Source of the DNA: Acidobacteriaceae bacterium
GTDB lineage: Bacteria > Acidobacteriota > Terriglobia > Terriglobales > Acidobacteriaceae
DNA: 64,000 nucleotides
Direction: 5' to 3'
Assembly (NCBI GenBank): GCA_003140075.1
Contig: PLIO01000145.1
Location: 1-64,000 of the forward strand
The translations under genes were made by a program, and so were the position numbers. Positions within the stretch are counted from its first letter, which is position 1, and every line of letters starts with the position of its first letter. Shown here piece by piece: positions 18,994-29,112 of this stretch. The notes beneath the pieces were generated by a model. It worked only from the letters and a program-made list of their open reading frames with translations. It was not told the DNA's origin and did no database searches.

Positions 18994-20256
18994 CTATGGG
19001 CCCCCAGCGTCGCCGGAGGGCGCGCCCATGGTCCACGGCGTCAGCATCGCGGCGCTGCTGGCGTTGGGAGCGGCTTGTAGAAGTTGTTCCACGCCGCTCA
19101 CGAGCGTAATCGTCGTCCCTACGCCCGCAGTGCCCTCAGTCGCGAGGATTATCACCGCGTCGCCCTTATGCAAGTCCGCCAGAGAAACAGTGGGGACGTG
19201 GCTCAGCATCTGCTGAAAATCCGGAGCACCGCCCGAACGGCCACCCGTAGCACTTCCGCCAGAAGACGCTCCACTGGAAGGACCCGACGGAAGCGGGGGT
19301 TGGCCGCTAGTGGTTTGAGCGTTTGAGGTTGGGACATTGGTTGCGGAGCCGCTCGATGGCGCTCCAGGTATCCCGCCCGCAGCCGCTCCCTTCAAGCGCA
19401 TCGCGATCCGCTGCGCCATCTCAGGCGGCAAACGGCGAAGTTGCGAGTCTCCGGTCACTTTGACCACCACTGATTTCTTCGACAATAAATCCTGAACGCT
19501 GAGAGTCGATGCACTTGCGTCCACCGAATTGACGGTGCCGGCAATACTACGGAACGATCCGGAAACGATTTCCTCGGCTGTCAGTTCGCTTCCATCGGCG
19601 CCGAGATCTCCACGGGCGCGCACCTGATCGCCGGGACGAATTTCCTGCAGCGTGCTTGGTTTGGCATCGTCAAATTCCACGGAGTCCGGCGCATAACGGC
19701 GAATGGCCGTGGCGCTGGACGTGTGAATCGTGATGCTCTTCTTTGAGGCAAAGCTACCCACGGAAATTGTGACAGTTCCGGTCGCTGTATCCTCCGCGGT
19801 CACCAAGCCGCCCACGCCACGCTTCTGCCAGTCTTCCAACTCCTGCTTATGCCGCGTTTCGAGATCGGAGTGCTTCATCACGACGACGGTGGAAGCCACG
19901 AGCGATAGATTATCGTCGGAAGCTTTGCCGCCAACCAGGATGCGATCACCGACCTGCAGATCCTGCAACTGAATCGGGGTGGCGTTCTTCAGATCCTTCT
20001 CGCCCGGAGCTATGCGAAGAATCCGGGTGGTGGGCTGGACAGTGATATTGACGTCAGGGCCGGAGTCGGGCGTGAGAGTGATCGCCGTTCCGTTGACGAC
20101 TTTGATGGCGCCAACGCGTCGACTGGCGGTACCTGGACCGGCGCTGGGTTGGGTTTGCTGGCCGGAGGAGATCGCATAACAGCAAGGCGCCAGTGGAAAA
20201 GCGGCGCTTGCGGCGCAGAGTGCAATTGTCAGCAGCCGGTTTGTGTTTGCGCTCAT
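18994..20256 (-). CDS. Secreted DUF5666-like repeat protein
   Basis: VGDRILVGGKASDDNLSLVASTVVVM; RPGDQVRARGDLGADGSELTAEEIVSGSFRSIAGTVNSVD; signal peptide. Confidence 0.7.
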   Translation of the reverse strand: MSANTNRLLTIALCAASAAFPLAPCCYAISSGQQTQPSAGPGTASRRVGAIKVVNGTAITLTPDSGPDVNITVQPTTRILRIAPGEKDLKNATPIQLQDLQVGDRILVGGKASDDNLSLVASTVVVMKHSDLETRHKQELEDWQKRGVGGLVTAEDTATGTVTISVGSFASKKSITIHTSSATAIRRYAPDSVEFDDAKPSTLQEIRPGDQVRARGDLGADGSELTAEEIVSGSFRSIAGTVNSVDASASTLSVQDLLSKKSVVVKVTGDSQLRRLPPEMAQRIAMRLKGAAAGGIPGAPSSGSATNVPTSNAQTTSGQPPLPSGPSSGASSGGSATGGRSGGAPDFQQMLSHVPTVSLADLHKGDAVIILATEGTAGVGTTITLVSGVEQLLQAAPNASSAAMLTPWTMGAPSGDAGGP

Positions 20257-20421
20257 ACGCCTTTCATTTCGCTCTTTTCGCTCTTTAACTAATCTACATC
20301 GGCCCATCGCACAGGAACGCAGGATTTACAAAGTTTTACTTCGAGACGCAAAGCTGCCACAAAAGCGACGCAAGAATATCGAGGCGGCATTAACAGAAAA
20401 TAATGCAGGTTCGCTGCGCAT

Positions 20422-21390
20422 TCATTCTGCGATGAGCAGGTTCTCCGCGAAAGGCCACTCCTCGTCTATCCATTGCACATCGCAGCGGAAACCGGCGGTG
20501 CTGGCCATTGGAAAGATCTCTTGGGGAGAATACTTGTGGCTGCTTTCGGTCCAGATGGTTTCGCCCTCAAGAAACTGAACGGAAAGTCCGGCCGCCGGAA
20601 TATCTACGGTCTGGCGGCACATGGAACGCAGATGCATTTCCACGGAGCGGTCCGTGTGATTGATTTTCGCCACGTGCTCGAATTGCGCAAGATCGAAATC
20701 GGCGTCCAGATCGCGATTGATGCGAGCCAGCAGATTCAGGTTGAATGCCGCAGTCACTCCCAATTCGTCGTCATAAGCGGCGATGAGCTGTGCGCTCGAT
20801 TTCTCCAGATCGGTTCCCAGCAGAAGGGAATCGCCGGGCTGAAGAATGCGCCGGACCTCGGCTAAAAAGTTGATGCCCGCCAGCCGGTCGAAGTTCCCAA
20901 TGGTGCTCCCCAGGAACAGCACGCAAAGATGCTGGCCACTGCGCCGTTGCGCTGCGACTTCCAGCAGTCCCTCCAGGTATTCGCGCTCGAAGCCCAGGAT
21001 GCTGATGGCATCGATGTCGCTCAGCTCGCGCTCACACATGGCGAGAGCCGACGGGGAAATCTCGATGGGATAGTAAGCCGTGCGCTGGCGGCGGCAAAGA
21101 GACTCAAGGATGTGGCGGGTCTTCCTGCCGCTGCCGCTGCCGAGTTCGGCGACGGCGACTGGAGTGGCGAGGCGCTCCACAATGTCTCCGGCATGCCGCC
21201 GCAGCAGGCGTTCATCCGCACGCGTCAGTCCGTACTCCCGCAGATGGCTGATCACTTCGAACAATGCTGAACCTACTTCGTCGTACAAGTATTTCGACGG
21301 CAGTTCTTTCTGACCCGGCATGGTAAGGCCATTGCGCACATCGGCTGCAAATTCATAGGTCGCATTTGGAGTAATAGTCTGAACCAGCAT
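20422..21390 (-). CDS. egtD: L-histidine N-alpha-methyltransferase
   Basis: LPSKYLYDEVGSALFEVISHLREYGLTRADERLL; VAELGSGSGRKTRHIL; LFLGSTIGNFDRLAG. Confidence 0.9.
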   Translation of the reverse strand: MLVQTITPNATYEFAADVRNGLTMPGQKELPSKYLYDEVGSALFEVISHLREYGLTRADERLLRRHAGDIVERLATPVAVAELGSGSGRKTRHILESLCRRQRTAYYPIEISPSALAMCERELSDIDAISILGFEREYLEGLLEVAAQRRSGQHLCVLFLGSTIGNFDRLAGINFLAEVRRILQPGDSLLLGTDLEKSSAQLIAAYDDELGVTAAFNLNLLARINRDLDADFDLAQFEHVAKINHTDRSVEMHLRSMCRQTVDIPAAGLSVQFLEGETIWTESSHKYSPQEIFPMASTAGFRCDVQWIDEEWPFAENLLIAE

Positions 21391-21440
21391 ATTGGCGGCT
21401 CCCTTTAACGATCAGAACGTTAATATCGACGAAGTGACAA

Positions 21441-22775
21441 TCATCGGCTTACGCAGCGAAATCCGGTGTAGGCGAATTGATAGTGCGCCTGGAACCAATT
21501 GCGGAACGTGCGCCGCAACAGGCACGCGGCGGTGCGGGACGATCCGCCCTTGAGCACGAAATGCTTGCCGTCAAAGAAATCTGCGGAATAGCCGCGGTAG
21601 AACGGAAAGGGTTCGAACCCGGGGAACGGCGCGAACTCGGTGGAAGTCCACTCCCATCCATTGCCCAGCAGCCCGTGGACACCGAAGGCGCTTCGGCCAT
21701 CCGGAAATGCGTTTACCGGCGCTGGACTCCAACTGGCGAAATCGAAGTTGCCAAATCTCGCCGAAGGCGCTTCCCTTCCCCACGGGTAAGTTAGCTCTTC
21801 TCCGCGGGGAGTAGCATAGGCTGCGCGCTGCCACTCGGCTTCTGTGGGCAACGACTTCCGTGCCCAGATCGCATACGCCGTCGCCTCCGCGTGGCTCACA
21901 TAGACGGGCCAATTCAGGGGCAGCGGCACGTCTTCAAACATCGTGCGATAGCTCCACTGCCCAGCTTCTTTCTTCCAAAATGCCGGATGTGAAATTCCCT
22001 GCCCAGATTTCCAGTTCCAGTCATCGTCACTCCAGAATGCGGGCGTTTCGTATCCACGCGCTGTAATGAACTCGAGATACTGAAGGTTCGTGATTTTGTA
22101 CTGATCGATGGCAAACGCCGGCACCTCGACGGTATGGGCTTGATATTCGTTGTCCCAGCCGAATAGGTTGCTGCCGCGCGGGAGCCCAAGCGTAACCGCA
22201 CCCGCAGGAATCTCACTGCTCCGGTGAACGGCTGGAGTAGCCTGCAGGTCGAGAGGTTCTTTCCGTCGCACTTTGTGATTCAGTGACAACTGATGCAGCA
22301 TGTAGGCCAGTGTTTCGGCGTGCATGAGGCGGTGCTCAATGGCGACACTGAGCAGAGTGCTGAGTGGGAAGCCGTCCCTTGTGGGGGGGCGAGGATCGGC
22401 CAGTGCGTCCGATAGTTTCTCGTCCAGGATCATTCGGATTTTTCCGACATATTCCTCCACGGCTGCCATAGTAGGCCAGTCCGACGGCTGATCAGTGGGG
22501 AGTCCGCCGCCGACTGGATCGATGCCGAACGCAAACAGACGGTCAAACTCGGGATGGAAGCTCTTCAGTCCGAGAACGCGTTCGTGAAAGAGGTTCCAAT
22601 CGAAGGCCTCGACATGTCCGATGTAAAAGATGATGCGATGACGTTCGTCAATGGGCCGTTCGTAGAGAGAATCGGGCTTGACCAGAGCGAACACATCGTC
22701 TGTGCGTTGGCGGGCGTCGGCGAGTTGGTCGATCAGATAGTAACGGAGGGTTGAGTCGCTTGATGTGGCGAGCAT
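21441..22775 (-). CDS. egtB: Ergothioneine biosynthesis EgtB-type sulfoxide synthase (DinB + FGE-sulfatase domains)
   Basis: HVEAFDWNLFHERVLG, IEHRLMHAETLAYMLHQL, LGNGWEWTSTEFAPFPGF, KGGSSRTAACLLRRTFRNWFQAHYQFAYTGFRC. Confidence 0.9.
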   Translation of the reverse strand: MLATSSDSTLRYYLIDQLADARQRTDDVFALVKPDSLYERPIDERHRIIFYIGHVEAFDWNLFHERVLGLKSFHPEFDRLFAFGIDPVGGGLPTDQPSDWPTMAAVEEYVGKIRMILDEKLSDALADPRPPTRDGFPLSTLLSVAIEHRLMHAETLAYMLHQLSLNHKVRRKEPLDLQATPAVHRSSEIPAGAVTLGLPRGSNLFGWDNEYQAHTVEVPAFAIDQYKITNLQYLEFITARGYETPAFWSDDDWNWKSGQGISHPAFWKKEAGQWSYRTMFEDVPLPLNWPVYVSHAEATAYAIWARKSLPTEAEWQRAAYATPRGEELTYPWGREAPSARFGNFDFASWSPAPVNAFPDGRSAFGVHGLLGNGWEWTSTEFAPFPGFEPFPFYRGYSADFFDGKHFVLKGGSSRTAACLLRRTFRNWFQAHYQFAYTGFRCVSR

Positions 22776-22882
22776 TCAGTTCTCCTGACTCGGTGGCCGT
22801 GAGCGGATGAAATTCACCGGCGGCAAACTGACGCGGCGAATGCTGCATTCTATCCGCCGGGCTGGCCGAGTACCATAGGGTA

Positions 22883-23671
22883 ATGCCCCTACCGGTATTT
22901 CACGTCGACGCCTTTACGGCCCGGCCCTTCGCGGGCAATCCGGCCGCCGTGTGTCCGCTTGCAGGGTGGTTAGATGACGAGGTACTGCGTGCGGTCGCAG
23001 CCGAAAACAATCTTTCGGAGACCGCCTTCTTCGTTGCTCGCGGCGATCACTACGAATTGCGCTGGTTCACGCCTCGTTGCGAAGTGAAGCTGTGCGGGCA
23101 TGCGACGCTGGCTTCGGCGTGGGTGGTGCTGCAAATCCTGGAGCCGGAGCGCAATTCGGTGCGCTTCGAAACACGCTTCAGCGGTACGCTCGCCGTTTCC
23201 CGTGACAGCCATTTGTTCGCGATGGACTTCCCTGCGTTGGAACCTTGGACCTGCGGAGATCCGCCTGCGGCGTTGCTCAAAGGTTTGGAAAGGACCCCAG
23301 CCACGGTTATGCAAATCGAAGACAACTATTTTGCCGTGTATGAAAGCGAAGAGGATGTCCGGCGCGTCCGTCCGGACCTTCGGACGCTGGAAGAGCTTCA
23401 TCCCGCGGGAGTCGCGATCACAGCTCCGAGCAATGATGCCGATTTTGTATCTCGCTACTTTGCACCCAGTTACGGCATTCCGGAAGATCCCGTGACCGGC
23501 TCCACGCACTGTTCGTTGGCGCCGTATTGGGGGCAGCGGCTGGGCAAGACTAGCCTGCACGCGCTCCAGGTCTCGGAGCGAGGCGGCGAACTGTGGTGCG
23601 AAGTCAAAGCAGACCGCGTGATTATCAAGGGGAATGCTGTGCTTACGTTGCGAGGCGAGTTGCTGATCTGA
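22883..23671 (+). CDS. PhzF-family isomerase
   Basis: HVDAFTARPFAGNPAAVCPL; NNLSETAFFV; LRWFTPRCEVKLCGHATLASAWVV; EDPVTGSTHCSLAPYW. Confidence 0.93.
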   Translation: MPLPVFHVDAFTARPFAGNPAAVCPLAGWLDDEVLRAVAAENNLSETAFFVARGDHYELRWFTPRCEVKLCGHATLASAWVVLQILEPERNSVRFETRFSGTLAVSRDSHLFAMDFPALEPWTCGDPPAALLKGLERTPATVMQIEDNYFAVYESEEDVRRVRPDLRTLEELHPAGVAITAPSNDADFVSRYFAPSYGIPEDPVTGSTHCSLAPYWGQRLGKTSLHALQVSERGGELWCEVKADRVIIKGNAVLTLRGELLI

Positions 23672-23751
23672 GTGAGCGCAGGCAGACTATCAGGCGCAAA
23701 CTGCCTCGCTTCGCTCGGCGGACAGCCGGGGGCGGCTGTCCCCACACGAGC

Positions 23752-24681
23752 TTAGTTGACCAGTCCTTTGCGGCGCAGGAATTCGTGCGCGACATCTTTC
23801 ACGTCACGATGCTGGCCATCGAGGGCGTAGTTCAGTTGCTGCATCTCCTGATCGGAAATCTTGCCGCCTAACTCGGCGAGCGCCTGGGCAGCTTCAGGAT
23901 GCTGCACTACGATCTGCTGCCGCATCACCGCGACCGCTTCGTAGGGAGGAAAATAGTGGCGGTCATCTTCGAGCACAAACAAATCGAGCGTGGGAATCAG
24001 CCCATCGGTGGCGTTGCCGGCGGCAATGTCGATCTGGCGATCTTTCAACGCCGAGGCGAGCAATCCCAGATCCATAATGCGGGGCGGGACGGCAAAGTGC
24101 AGACCATAGGCGGCGGCCAGTCCCGCATAGCCGTCTGGACGCTCCATGAACTCGTAGCCAAAACCCGCCCGCCATTGCGGAGCAAGAGCGGCTGCCTGCG
24201 ATAGGGTTTTCAGATGCAAGCGGCGCGCATCGTCTCCGCGAATCTCCATCGCAAAGGTGTTGTTGAATCCGAGAGGCGGACCGAGTGTTAGGCCAAGCCG
24301 CGTCTCGTAGTCGCTCTTGACCCGCTGGTATACCTCGGTCCGATCACCTTCAACTCGTTGCTTGAGAATGGCGGACAAAGCTGTGCCCGTGTATTCGGGA
24401 TAGACATCGATGCGTCCGGCCAGCACCGCTTGTTGGCAAATGTAAGTTCCCGCGAGATAGAAGCGGCGCTCGACTTTCAGGTGCGTGTGCGCTTCAATTT
24501 GCTGCGCCATGAGCTCGCCCAGGATCAGCGACTCGGTAAAGTTCTTGGAGCCGACCACAATTCGGTCGGAGTGCGATGGCGCACACGCGGACAACAGTAG
24601 GGCTGAGAGAATCAAACTCAGAGACATGCAGAACCTCACTCGGTGAGTGCAGCGACGCGGTCTCTGTCGATCCCTTCTCAT
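23752..24681 (-). CDS. Glycine betaine/choline-type ABC transporter substrate-binding protein (OsmF/OpuCC-like)
   Basis: Lipobox LLLSACAPSHSD; VVGSKNFTESLILGELMAQQIE; ATG overlaps stop of upstream permease gene. Confidence 0.85.
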   Translation of the reverse strand: MRRDRQRPRRCTHRVRFCMSLSLILSALLLSACAPSHSDRIVVGSKNFTESLILGELMAQQIEAHTHLKVERRFYLAGTYICQQAVLAGRIDVYPEYTGTALSAILKQRVEGDRTEVYQRVKSDYETRLGLTLGPPLGFNNTFAMEIRGDDARRLHLKTLSQAAALAPQWRAGFGYEFMERPDGYAGLAAAYGLHFAVPPRIMDLGLLASALKDRQIDIAAGNATDGLIPTLDLFVLEDDRHYFPPYEAVAVMRQQIVVQHPEAAQALAELGGKISDQEMQQLNYALDGQHRDVKDVAHEFLRRKGLVN

Positions 24682-25310
24682 TGTGGCCGCAACCGCTTCT
24701 CCAGCCATCCCAGGCCGAAATCCGCCGATAGCGCCAGAACCGCGGCGGGAATGGCTCCGGCCAAAATAAGTTGATTGTTGACCATGGCGAGACCACGAAA
24801 GATGAACTCGCCCAGGCCACCGGCGCCAATCGCGGCGGCGATGGTGGCCAATCCCACCGAAACCACAACCGCAACTCGCACGCCCGAAAGAATCACGCTC
24901 AACGCCAGCGGCAGCTCCACCTGAAACAAGAGTTGGCTGCCGGTAAGTCCCATGCCACGCCCGGCTTCGACCACTGCGGGATCGACACCACGAATTCCGG
25001 TATAGGTATTGCGAATCACGGGCAGCAGCGCGTAGAGAGTCAGCGCCAGAATCGCCAGGCGATCGGCACGATCGCCAAGCCAGGGCACAGGCAGCAGAAA
25101 TCCAAACAGCGCCAGGCTCGGAATTGTCTGAATGATGTTCGCAGTTCCTAGAACTGGCTTATTCCACGCTGGCCAGTGCGCACTCAGTATGCCGAGCGGT
25201 ATGCCAATCAGCACCGCGAGCATCGTGGAGATGCCGACCAGCCAGAGATGCTCCAACGTGAGTTCGAGAATCTGTGCGCGGTTTTGCAAGAAAAAGTGAA
25301 AGACGTTCAT
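24678..25310 (-). CDS. Glycine betaine/choline-type ABC transporter permease
   Basis: LEHLWLVGISTMLAVLIGIPLGILSAHWP; ANIIQTIPSLALFGFLLPV; EAGRGMGLTGSQLLFQVELPLALSVILSGVRVAVV. Confidence 0.9.
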   Translation of the reverse strand: MNVFHFFLQNRAQILELTLEHLWLVGISTMLAVLIGIPLGILSAHWPAWNKPVLGTANIIQTIPSLALFGFLLPVPWLGDRADRLAILALTLYALLPVIRNTYTGIRGVDPAVVEAGRGMGLTGSQLLFQVELPLALSVILSGVRVAVVVSVGLATIAAAIGAGGLGEFIFRGLAMVNNQLILAGAIPAAVLALSADFGLGWLEKRLRPQ

Positions 25311-26089
25311 GACACGCCTCGATTTGCGACCGACTCCGTTCCGTCTGTGAAAGCCTGCACATACGCGGCGGCCAACGGATCACTGGATCGCAGGAAATCC
25401 TCGGGAGGAAGAACAGCAACCAGCTTGCCCGCTTCCATGAGTGCGATACGAGAACCGAGACGCAGGGCCTCGCGCAAGTCGTGGGTAACGAAGACAACCG
25501 TCTTGTTCAGCCGCTGTTGGAGCGACAGAAACTCTCGCTGCAGTTGATTGCGAGTTAACGCGTCGAGCGCGCCAAAGGGTTCATCCATGAGCAGAATGGC
25601 AGGATCGGCGGCCAGCGCACGGGCTACCCCCACTCGCTGCCGCTGTCCTCCGGAGAGTTGGTGCGGATAACGCGAGGCCAGGTTCGTCTCAAGGCTGACC
25701 ATCTGCAACAATTCTTCGACCCGCGAATAAATTCGCTCGGCAGTCCAGCCCTCGATTCGCGGAACCAGACCAATGTTTCGTTCCACAGTGAAATGCGGGA
25801 ATAAACCCACGTCCTGGATCACATAGCCGATGCTGCGCCGCAAACGAATGACGTCGCCTTCGGTCGTGGGCACCCCGTTCACACGCACTTCCCCGCCGCT
25901 GGGAGTCAACAATCGATTCACCAGCTTCAGCGTGGTGGTCTTCCCTGATCCGCTGCGCCCCAACAAAACCAAAGTCTCGCCCCGTTGAGCCTTCAGGTTC
26001 ACGCCCTCAATTAACCCCTGGCCGTTGGGTAGCGTGTAGGCGACGTCGCGGAATTCGATCACAGGAATATTAGCGAGACTTGGTTCCAT
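25307..26089 (-). CDS. Glycine betaine/choline-type ABC transporter ATP-binding protein
   Basis: Walker A LGRSGSGKTTT, LSGGQRQRVGVARALAADPAILLMDEPFGALD. Confidence 0.93.
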   Translation of the reverse strand: MEPSLANIPVIEFRDVAYTLPNGQGLIEGVNLKAQRGETLVLLGRSGSGKTTTLKLVNRLLTPSGGEVRVNGVPTTEGDVIRLRRSIGYVIQDVGLFPHFTVERNIGLVPRIEGWTAERIYSRVEELLQMVSLETNLASRYPHQLSGGQRQRVGVARALAADPAILLMDEPFGALDALTRNQLQREFLSLQQRLNKTVVFVTHDLREALRLGSRIALMEAGKLVAVLPPEDFLRSSDPLAAAYVQAFTDGTESVANRGVS

Positions 26090-26289
26090 ATCGGTCAAGA
26101 ACACATTCGCCAAGCATACCGGAGTTCCCTACCCAGGGTGGCGGAGCAGGCTAAGTGAGTCTGGGATGGAGGCCCCTGAATTTGAAGTGGATTTGAAATT
26201 CAGCCGATTACCCTCTAGGGGAATTTACTGACTTTCGGCAATCACCGGTCAAAGACTTGATCTTCCCCGGGCACGACGTAGGCTGACCC

Positions 26290-26664
26290 ATGACCGAGCA
26301 TATTCGGTTCATTACCCATCGGGATAAGAAGATTCTCCTGGTCGATGTATCAAACTGTTCGGCGGATCGAGTGGAAAAGATTTTCCGAGCGCTTCCCGAC
26401 TTTGTGACCACTCAACCCCGCGGTTCGGTCCTGATCTTCTGCGATTACACGGAAGCATCCTTTAACGAGGATGCGATCCGAACCATGAAAGAAACTGCCG
26501 TCTTTGACAAGCCCTATGTCAAGAAATCCGCATGGATAGGAAAGACAAAGGATCCCTATGTGGCCTCTAAGAGGATCGCTGAAGACCTGGGCAGCTTCGC
26601 CCGCCGCGGATTTCGCGCCTTTTCGACTCGCGAAGACGCATTGGCATGGCTGGCGAAGGACTGA
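26290..26664 (+). CDS. Hypothetical protein, STAS/SpoIIAA-like
   Basis: Intact ORF HIRFITHRDKKILLVDVSNCSADRVEKIFRAL...VLIFCDYTEAS; pattern resembles STAS-like regulators. Confidence 0.6.
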   Translation: MTEHIRFITHRDKKILLVDVSNCSADRVEKIFRALPDFVTTQPRGSVLIFCDYTEASFNEDAIRTMKETAVFDKPYVKKSAWIGKTKDPYVASKRIAEDLGSFARRGFRAFSTREDALAWLAKD

Positions 26665-26778
26665 ATAGGCTTCCTCTCCCAACTCGTTCAACACTTTGTC
26701 CAGAAAGCTTCCGCGCCGCTGGGCACCCAGAGAGCTAATAGACGATCAGGCTCCTTGCTTCTACGATCTTCATAGAAG

Positions 26779-27477
26779 GTGTGGAAATTTGGTTTGGGTA
26801 TGAGTGTGTCTGCTCTACGCAATTTTCTTTGCTGGACGATGGTCGCGCTGTATCCGGTCTCGCTCGCGGCTGCGAATGCGGGCTCTGCCATCGTGCATAG
26901 CAAGGGGGGAGTGTGGGTGAACGGCTCCGAGGTGCCGGATTCCACTGTCATTTTTCCCGGAGATTTGCTTGAGACGAAACCGGGCTTCGTCGCCAATCTT
27001 GACGCGGAGGGCTCGTCTGTCCTAGTCCAGGGGGAATCCATTGTGAAATTTCAGGGGAATTTCCTGACCCTTGAGCATGGCAGCGTCTCTGTGGGCACAT
27101 CTACGGAGATGAGCGTGCACGTCAATTGCCTGAAGGTTGAGCCCCTCTCGAATGACCGCACGCAATACGATGTAACGGACGTGAGCGGGAAGGTCGAGGT
27201 TGCGGCCAACAAGAACGACGTAAAGATCACACAAGTAGGATCTCTCCGCAAGGTGCCTACGGAAAGCTCATCCCAATCCAACACGGTGCACGAGGGAGAG
27301 CGGGCGACGCGTGACGAATCGACAGCCTGCGGAGCAATTCGGCCCGAGAATCCCAACAATGCTCTGAACCCAAAATGGATCGAGATCGGCGGTGGCGCAG
27401 GTGCGGGAGTTGTAGTTCTCTGCCTGATCCTATGCCGAGGTTCGGGCTCCAGCAGCGTAAGCCCTTCGCAGCCGTGA
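26779..27477 (+). CDS. FecR-domain-like exported protein with C-terminal TM segment
   Basis: GSAIVHSKGGVWVNGSEVPDSTVIFPGDLLETKPGFVANLDAEGSSVLVQGESIVKF; IGGGAGAGVVVLCLILCRG. Confidence 0.65.
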   Translation: MWKFGLGMSVSALRNFLCWTMVALYPVSLAAANAGSAIVHSKGGVWVNGSEVPDSTVIFPGDLLETKPGFVANLDAEGSSVLVQGESIVKFQGNFLTLEHGSVSVGTSTEMSVHVNCLKVEPLSNDRTQYDVTDVSGKVEVAANKNDVKITQVGSLRKVPTESSSQSNTVHEGERATRDESTACGAIRPENPNNALNPKWIEIGGGAGAGVVVLCLILCRGSGSSSVSPSQP

Positions 27478-27845
27478 AGGCTGGTTCTGCAGCCCTGATC
27501 GAAATTACCCCGGCACCTTATGATGACTTCTAGTCGGAGCGGACCGAGCAGAATCGACGAATGCAGCGTATACTAGAGGTCTTGACCTCGAAGACACCCT
27601 AACCGCGCGTTGCGCCTTCGCGATTGAGAAATTCCCTGAAAGGCGAGTGACGTATCGCACCTGAGAGCCTCTGGAAATCAGTTGTTTCGATCCCGAGACA
27701 TCAACTTCAAGAAACGGCCGCTCGGTTGGGCCGATTTGACGATCCGCTCGTAGCGGGATCCGCAATTTCCCGCGCGTTGTGATGCTTGCGGAGCAGTAAT
27801 CTCGCGCAGGCTCGGTGTAACCAGCCAAGGAAGCAGGAGAGAAAA

Positions 27846-28001
27846 ATGTCCGGAATCAACGGCGATAAAGCTCGATTCAACCGGCGGCGCAGGCAGAAGA
27901 TCAGCCGCCGCCAAAGCAACGAAAAAATGTTGAAATCCCTGGCCGAGAAGCACTTGGTGGCCCCGGCAGCGCATACGAATCTTAAGGAGAAGGTGGCATG
28001 A
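27846..28001 (+). CDS. Small basic hypothetical protein (51 aa)
   Basis: MSGINGDKARFNRRRRQKISRRQSNEKMLKSLAEKHL...; preceded by aggaagcaggagagaaaa and overlapping next ATG. Confidence 0.55.
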   Translation: MSGINGDKARFNRRRRQKISRRQSNEKMLKSLAEKHLVAPAAHTNLKEKVA

Positions 28002-28615
28002 GCGCGCCCATCCTCGGATTGCCGCTTCCTAATCCTGATGGCAGTCCCGCGAAGAAGAAGCGCGTGCTCCTGCTGGACACTTCGCAGACAAAACGCGACT
28101 TGCGGGCCGACGTGATGAGGAAACTTGGCATTGAGGTTGACTGCGCGGCCGATGTGCTCGAGGCGCGATGTTGGTGGCGAGCCGACTTATACAATCTGGT
28201 GCTCATTAACGTAGTTGGGGAGCAAGACAGCCGCGACAAGTTTTGCACTGATATACGAAGTGCGACTCCTCCGCAGAGAATCGCCTTCTTCGTAGGCGGT
28301 CCGGAGTATCTGGCCGCCGCGCCGCATTCCGACGCAGCGGCTGCTGGGACGGATGCAGACTCGCTACACAAGGAATTGGTTGCCGCATTACTAGCTCATG
28401 CCTCGGGGAGTCCATCGCAGCGGTGGGGAATTCTGGAAGCCTGCAAGCGGATTTCCTCGGTGCGCTCAGTCAGTGAAGCTCGTTCGCGAGCGATACGGGA
28501 AGCTCCCAGACCATCGCGTTGGGCCGAAGCAATTGAACAGCACTCCCCACTCGAAGCCACGCATTCTCACCCCGCAGTTGCAGTTGAATCGTCAGAGAGA
28601 GAAGAACTCCTATGA
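27998..28615 (+). CDS. Response-regulator receiver-like protein
   Basis: KKRVLLLDTSQTKRDLRADVMRKLGIEVDCAADVLEARCWWRADLYNLVLINVVGE. Confidence 0.6.
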   Translation: MSAPILGLPLPNPDGSPAKKKRVLLLDTSQTKRDLRADVMRKLGIEVDCAADVLEARCWWRADLYNLVLINVVGEQDSRDKFCTDIRSATPPQRIAFFVGGPEYLAAAPHSDAAAAGTDADSLHKELVAALLAHASGSPSQRWGILEACKRISSVRSVSEARSRAIREAPRPSRWAEAIEQHSPLEATHSHPAVAVESSEREELL

Positions 28616-28968
28616 AGAACCTTTACGTTGGCAATTTGCCTCACAGCACCACAGAACCAGAGCTGCGCGGCTTGTTTGAAGCGCATGGCGCAGTCGAGAA
28701 GGTCAGCATCGTCACCGACCGGGAAACCGGCCGAGCCCGCGGCTTCGCCTTTGTCGAGATGACCAATGCCGGCGAGGCAGATAAGGCAGTCGCCGCCTTG
28801 AACGGAACGGAGCTTGGCGGCCGCGCACTGAAGATCAACGAAGCGAAACCGAAGACCGATGCGCCCCGCGGCGGCGGAGGTGGCGGAAAACGCTTTGGTG
28901 GCGGAGGCGGCGGCAGCCGCGACGATTACCAGGGTCACGCCCGCCAGCCCCGCGAACCGCGCTGGTAG
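28612..28968 (+). CDS. RRM-type glycine-rich RNA-binding protein
   Basis: KNLYVGNLPHSTTEPELRGLF; RGFAFVEMTN (RNP2/RNP1); Gly-rich tail; ATGA coupling to upstream ORF. Confidence 0.93.
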   Translation: MKNLYVGNLPHSTTEPELRGLFEAHGAVEKVSIVTDRETGRARGFAFVEMTNAGEADKAVAALNGTELGGRALKINEAKPKTDAPRGGGGGGKRFGGGGGGSRDDYQGHARQPREPRW

Positions 28969-29112
28969 CGGTGCAGCATTCACGCGGGTGAGTTCAAGAG
29001 CACGGAACGGCGGTTTCGCTGGACGGGTGGGTCAGTGCGCCGCTGCTTGGGCTCCGAAATGCGAGAAGCAAACCTGCCGGCCGCTGTTGCAAATTGATGA
29101 TTGGAGATTGGG

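Noticed and set aside
27478-27845. Protein-coding gene in the gap (ORFs 27505-27828 -, 27678-27974 -)
   Set aside because: No domain, no RBS evidence, and partial overlap with the better-supported small plus-strand ORF.
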